A stretch of 23,013 nt of DNA from Bacteroidales bacterium UBA4459. GTDB taxonomy: Bacteria; Bacteroidota; Bacteroidia; Bacteroidales; F082. The stretch covers positions 1 through 23,013 of the forward strand of contig DGOT01000022.1 in NCBI GenBank assembly GCA_002389465.1. Direction: 5' to 3'. Shown here in pieces: positions 22,549 to 23,013 of the stretch. Position numbers and translations under genes: made by a program. A model generated the notes under the pieces. The model was not told the origin of the DNA, did not search any database, and was given only the letters and a program-made list of their open reading frames with translations. Position 1 is the first letter of the stretch, and the number at the start of each line of letters is the position of its first letter.

Positions 22549-22556
22549 TAAAGTTA
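22549..22556 (-). promoter_or_regulatory. Weak -7-like box before radC
   Basis: The minus strand reads TAACTTTA, one base off TAnnTTTG. The same octamer occurs upstream of wecB at 21828-21835, overlapping the radC stop codon. It lies downstream of the rpsT terminator, where a promoter for radC is needed. Confidence 0.3.
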
Positions 22557-22564
22557 TAAAAAAC

Positions 22565-22596
22565 AAAAAACCCGGATGTAGCTACACCCGGGTTTT
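22565..22596 (-). terminator. Terminator of rpsT
   Basis: AAAACCCGG (22567-22575) pairs with CCGGGTTTT (22588-22596), and the loop contains the palindrome TGTAGCTACA, which extends the stem almost without a break. Six Ts follow on the minus strand. It lies 19 bases after the rpsT stop, and the T-rich arm makes it plausible in both directions. Confidence 0.88.
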
Positions 22597-22615
22597 CTGT
22601 ATATTCTTTTAAGCT

Positions 22616-22870
22616 TTACGATAAAGAATTTGCATGTTTGGTAATGCTCGACTTTAAATTACCGGCTTTATTCTTATGAATAATATTCTTTTTTGCCAGT
22701 CTGTCGATCAGAGCATACAATTTAGGCAGCATCGTATCGGCTTCCTTCTTATCGGTTAAACTTCTAAATTTCCTCACAGAATTACGCATGCTCTTGGCAT
22801 AGTAGCGGTTGTGCAATCTCCTTACTTCCGATTGCCTGATTCTTTTAAGTGCTGATGGATGGTTGGCCAT
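22616..22870 (-). CDS. rpsT: 30S ribosomal protein S20
   Basis: Small basic helical protein that binds the 5' domain of 16S rRNA, 84 aa, the usual length. It begins MANHPSALKRIRQSEVRRLHNRYYAKSMR, close to the family signature, and ends in the conserved region KNIIHKNKAGNLKSSITKHANSL. It forms a single-gene unit with its own -7 box upstream and a strong terminator downstream. Confidence 0.98.
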   Translation of the reverse strand: MANHPSALKRIRQSEVRRLHNRYYAKSMRNSVRKFRSLTDKKEADTMLPKLYALIDRLAKKNIIHKNKAGNLKSSITKHANSLS

Positions 22871-22909
22871 AATATTATCAGTTGTTTAATTCCTTTAATT
22901 TTGGGGCTG

Positions 22910-22917
22910 CAAAAGTA
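22910..22917 (-). promoter_or_regulatory. -7 box for rpsT
   Basis: The minus strand reads TACTTTTG, an exact TAnnTTTG match, 40 bases upstream of the ATG. The upstream flank is a long A/T tract with no TTG at 19-21 bases. Confidence 0.5.
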
Positions 22918-22973
22918 AAACTATTTTTAATATAAAAAAAATATGCTTGATTAATTTCTGATGAATCATATGC

Positions 22974-23013
22974 TCATCCCACCAGTTTTGCTTTAAGAAC
23001 GGGTTCTTCTCCC
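22974..23013 (-). CDS. Possible 3' end of an unidentified gene running off the window
   Basis: On the minus strand one frame reads GEEPVLKAKLVG and then stops at 22974-22976. The frame entering one base earlier stops after six codons. The residues look protein-like, and a gene tail is expected here upstream of rpsT. Thirteen codons cannot identify a family, so this is only a candidate. Confidence 0.25.
   Translation of the reverse strand, partial: GEEPVLKAKLVG

Noticed and set aside
1..23013. Defence island, CRISPR, phage or novel mobile system
   Set aside because: Nearly every gene belongs to a known core family, composition looks even, and no repeats, integrase or toxin-antitoxin pair were seen.

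Overview
The window comes from a chromosome of a member of the Bacteroidota, most likely class Bacteroidia. The evidence is a type IX secretion plug protein, a six-subunit Na+-pumping NADH:quinone reductase of Bacteroidetes type, an rpsF-rpsR-rplI cluster with no ssb or priB between the genes, weak Shine-Dalgarno signals, and repeated -7 boxes of the phylum-specific form TAnnTTTG. I cannot name the genus. There are no rRNA or tRNA genes, insertion sequences, CRISPR arrays or phage genes. This is core chromosome rather than an accessory island.

Layout. Positions 1-3657 (minus strand) hold a truncated M13-family metallopeptidase lipoprotein and dnaX. Positions 3836-8099 (plus) hold a polysaccharide-deacetylase-like protein, a GNAT/FemAB-like protein with a TTG start, upp, and an ABC-transporter permease. 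Positions 8103-9380 (minus) encode the T9SS plug protein. A 320-base regulatory gap follows. Positions 9701-15555 (plus) are nqrA-nqrF, closed by a terminator. A predicted outer-membrane barrel protein, the flavin transferase apbE and a rubrerythrin follow on the plus strand to 18222. From there to 22870 everything is on the minus strand: a small four-cysteine membrane protein, a SpoU-type RNA methyltransferase, rplI, rpsR, rpsF, wecB, radC and rpsT.

How the genes fit together. The centre of the window is a respiratory module. NqrA-F form the sodium pump. ApbE attaches FMN to threonines on NqrB and NqrC, and both target motifs are visible. The small membrane protein at 18250-18483 has one transmembrane helix and a C-x12-C-x-C-x7-C pattern. 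This resembles the NQR maturation factor NqrM (DUF539), which is needed to install the NqrD/NqrE iron centre, and I propose it as a divergent NqrM; that is the most interesting hypothesis here. Rubrerythrin adds peroxide defence beside the redox module. The other half is housekeeping: ribosomal proteins, the DNA polymerase III clamp-loader subunit, pyrimidine salvage, cell-surface sugar supply and envelope functions.
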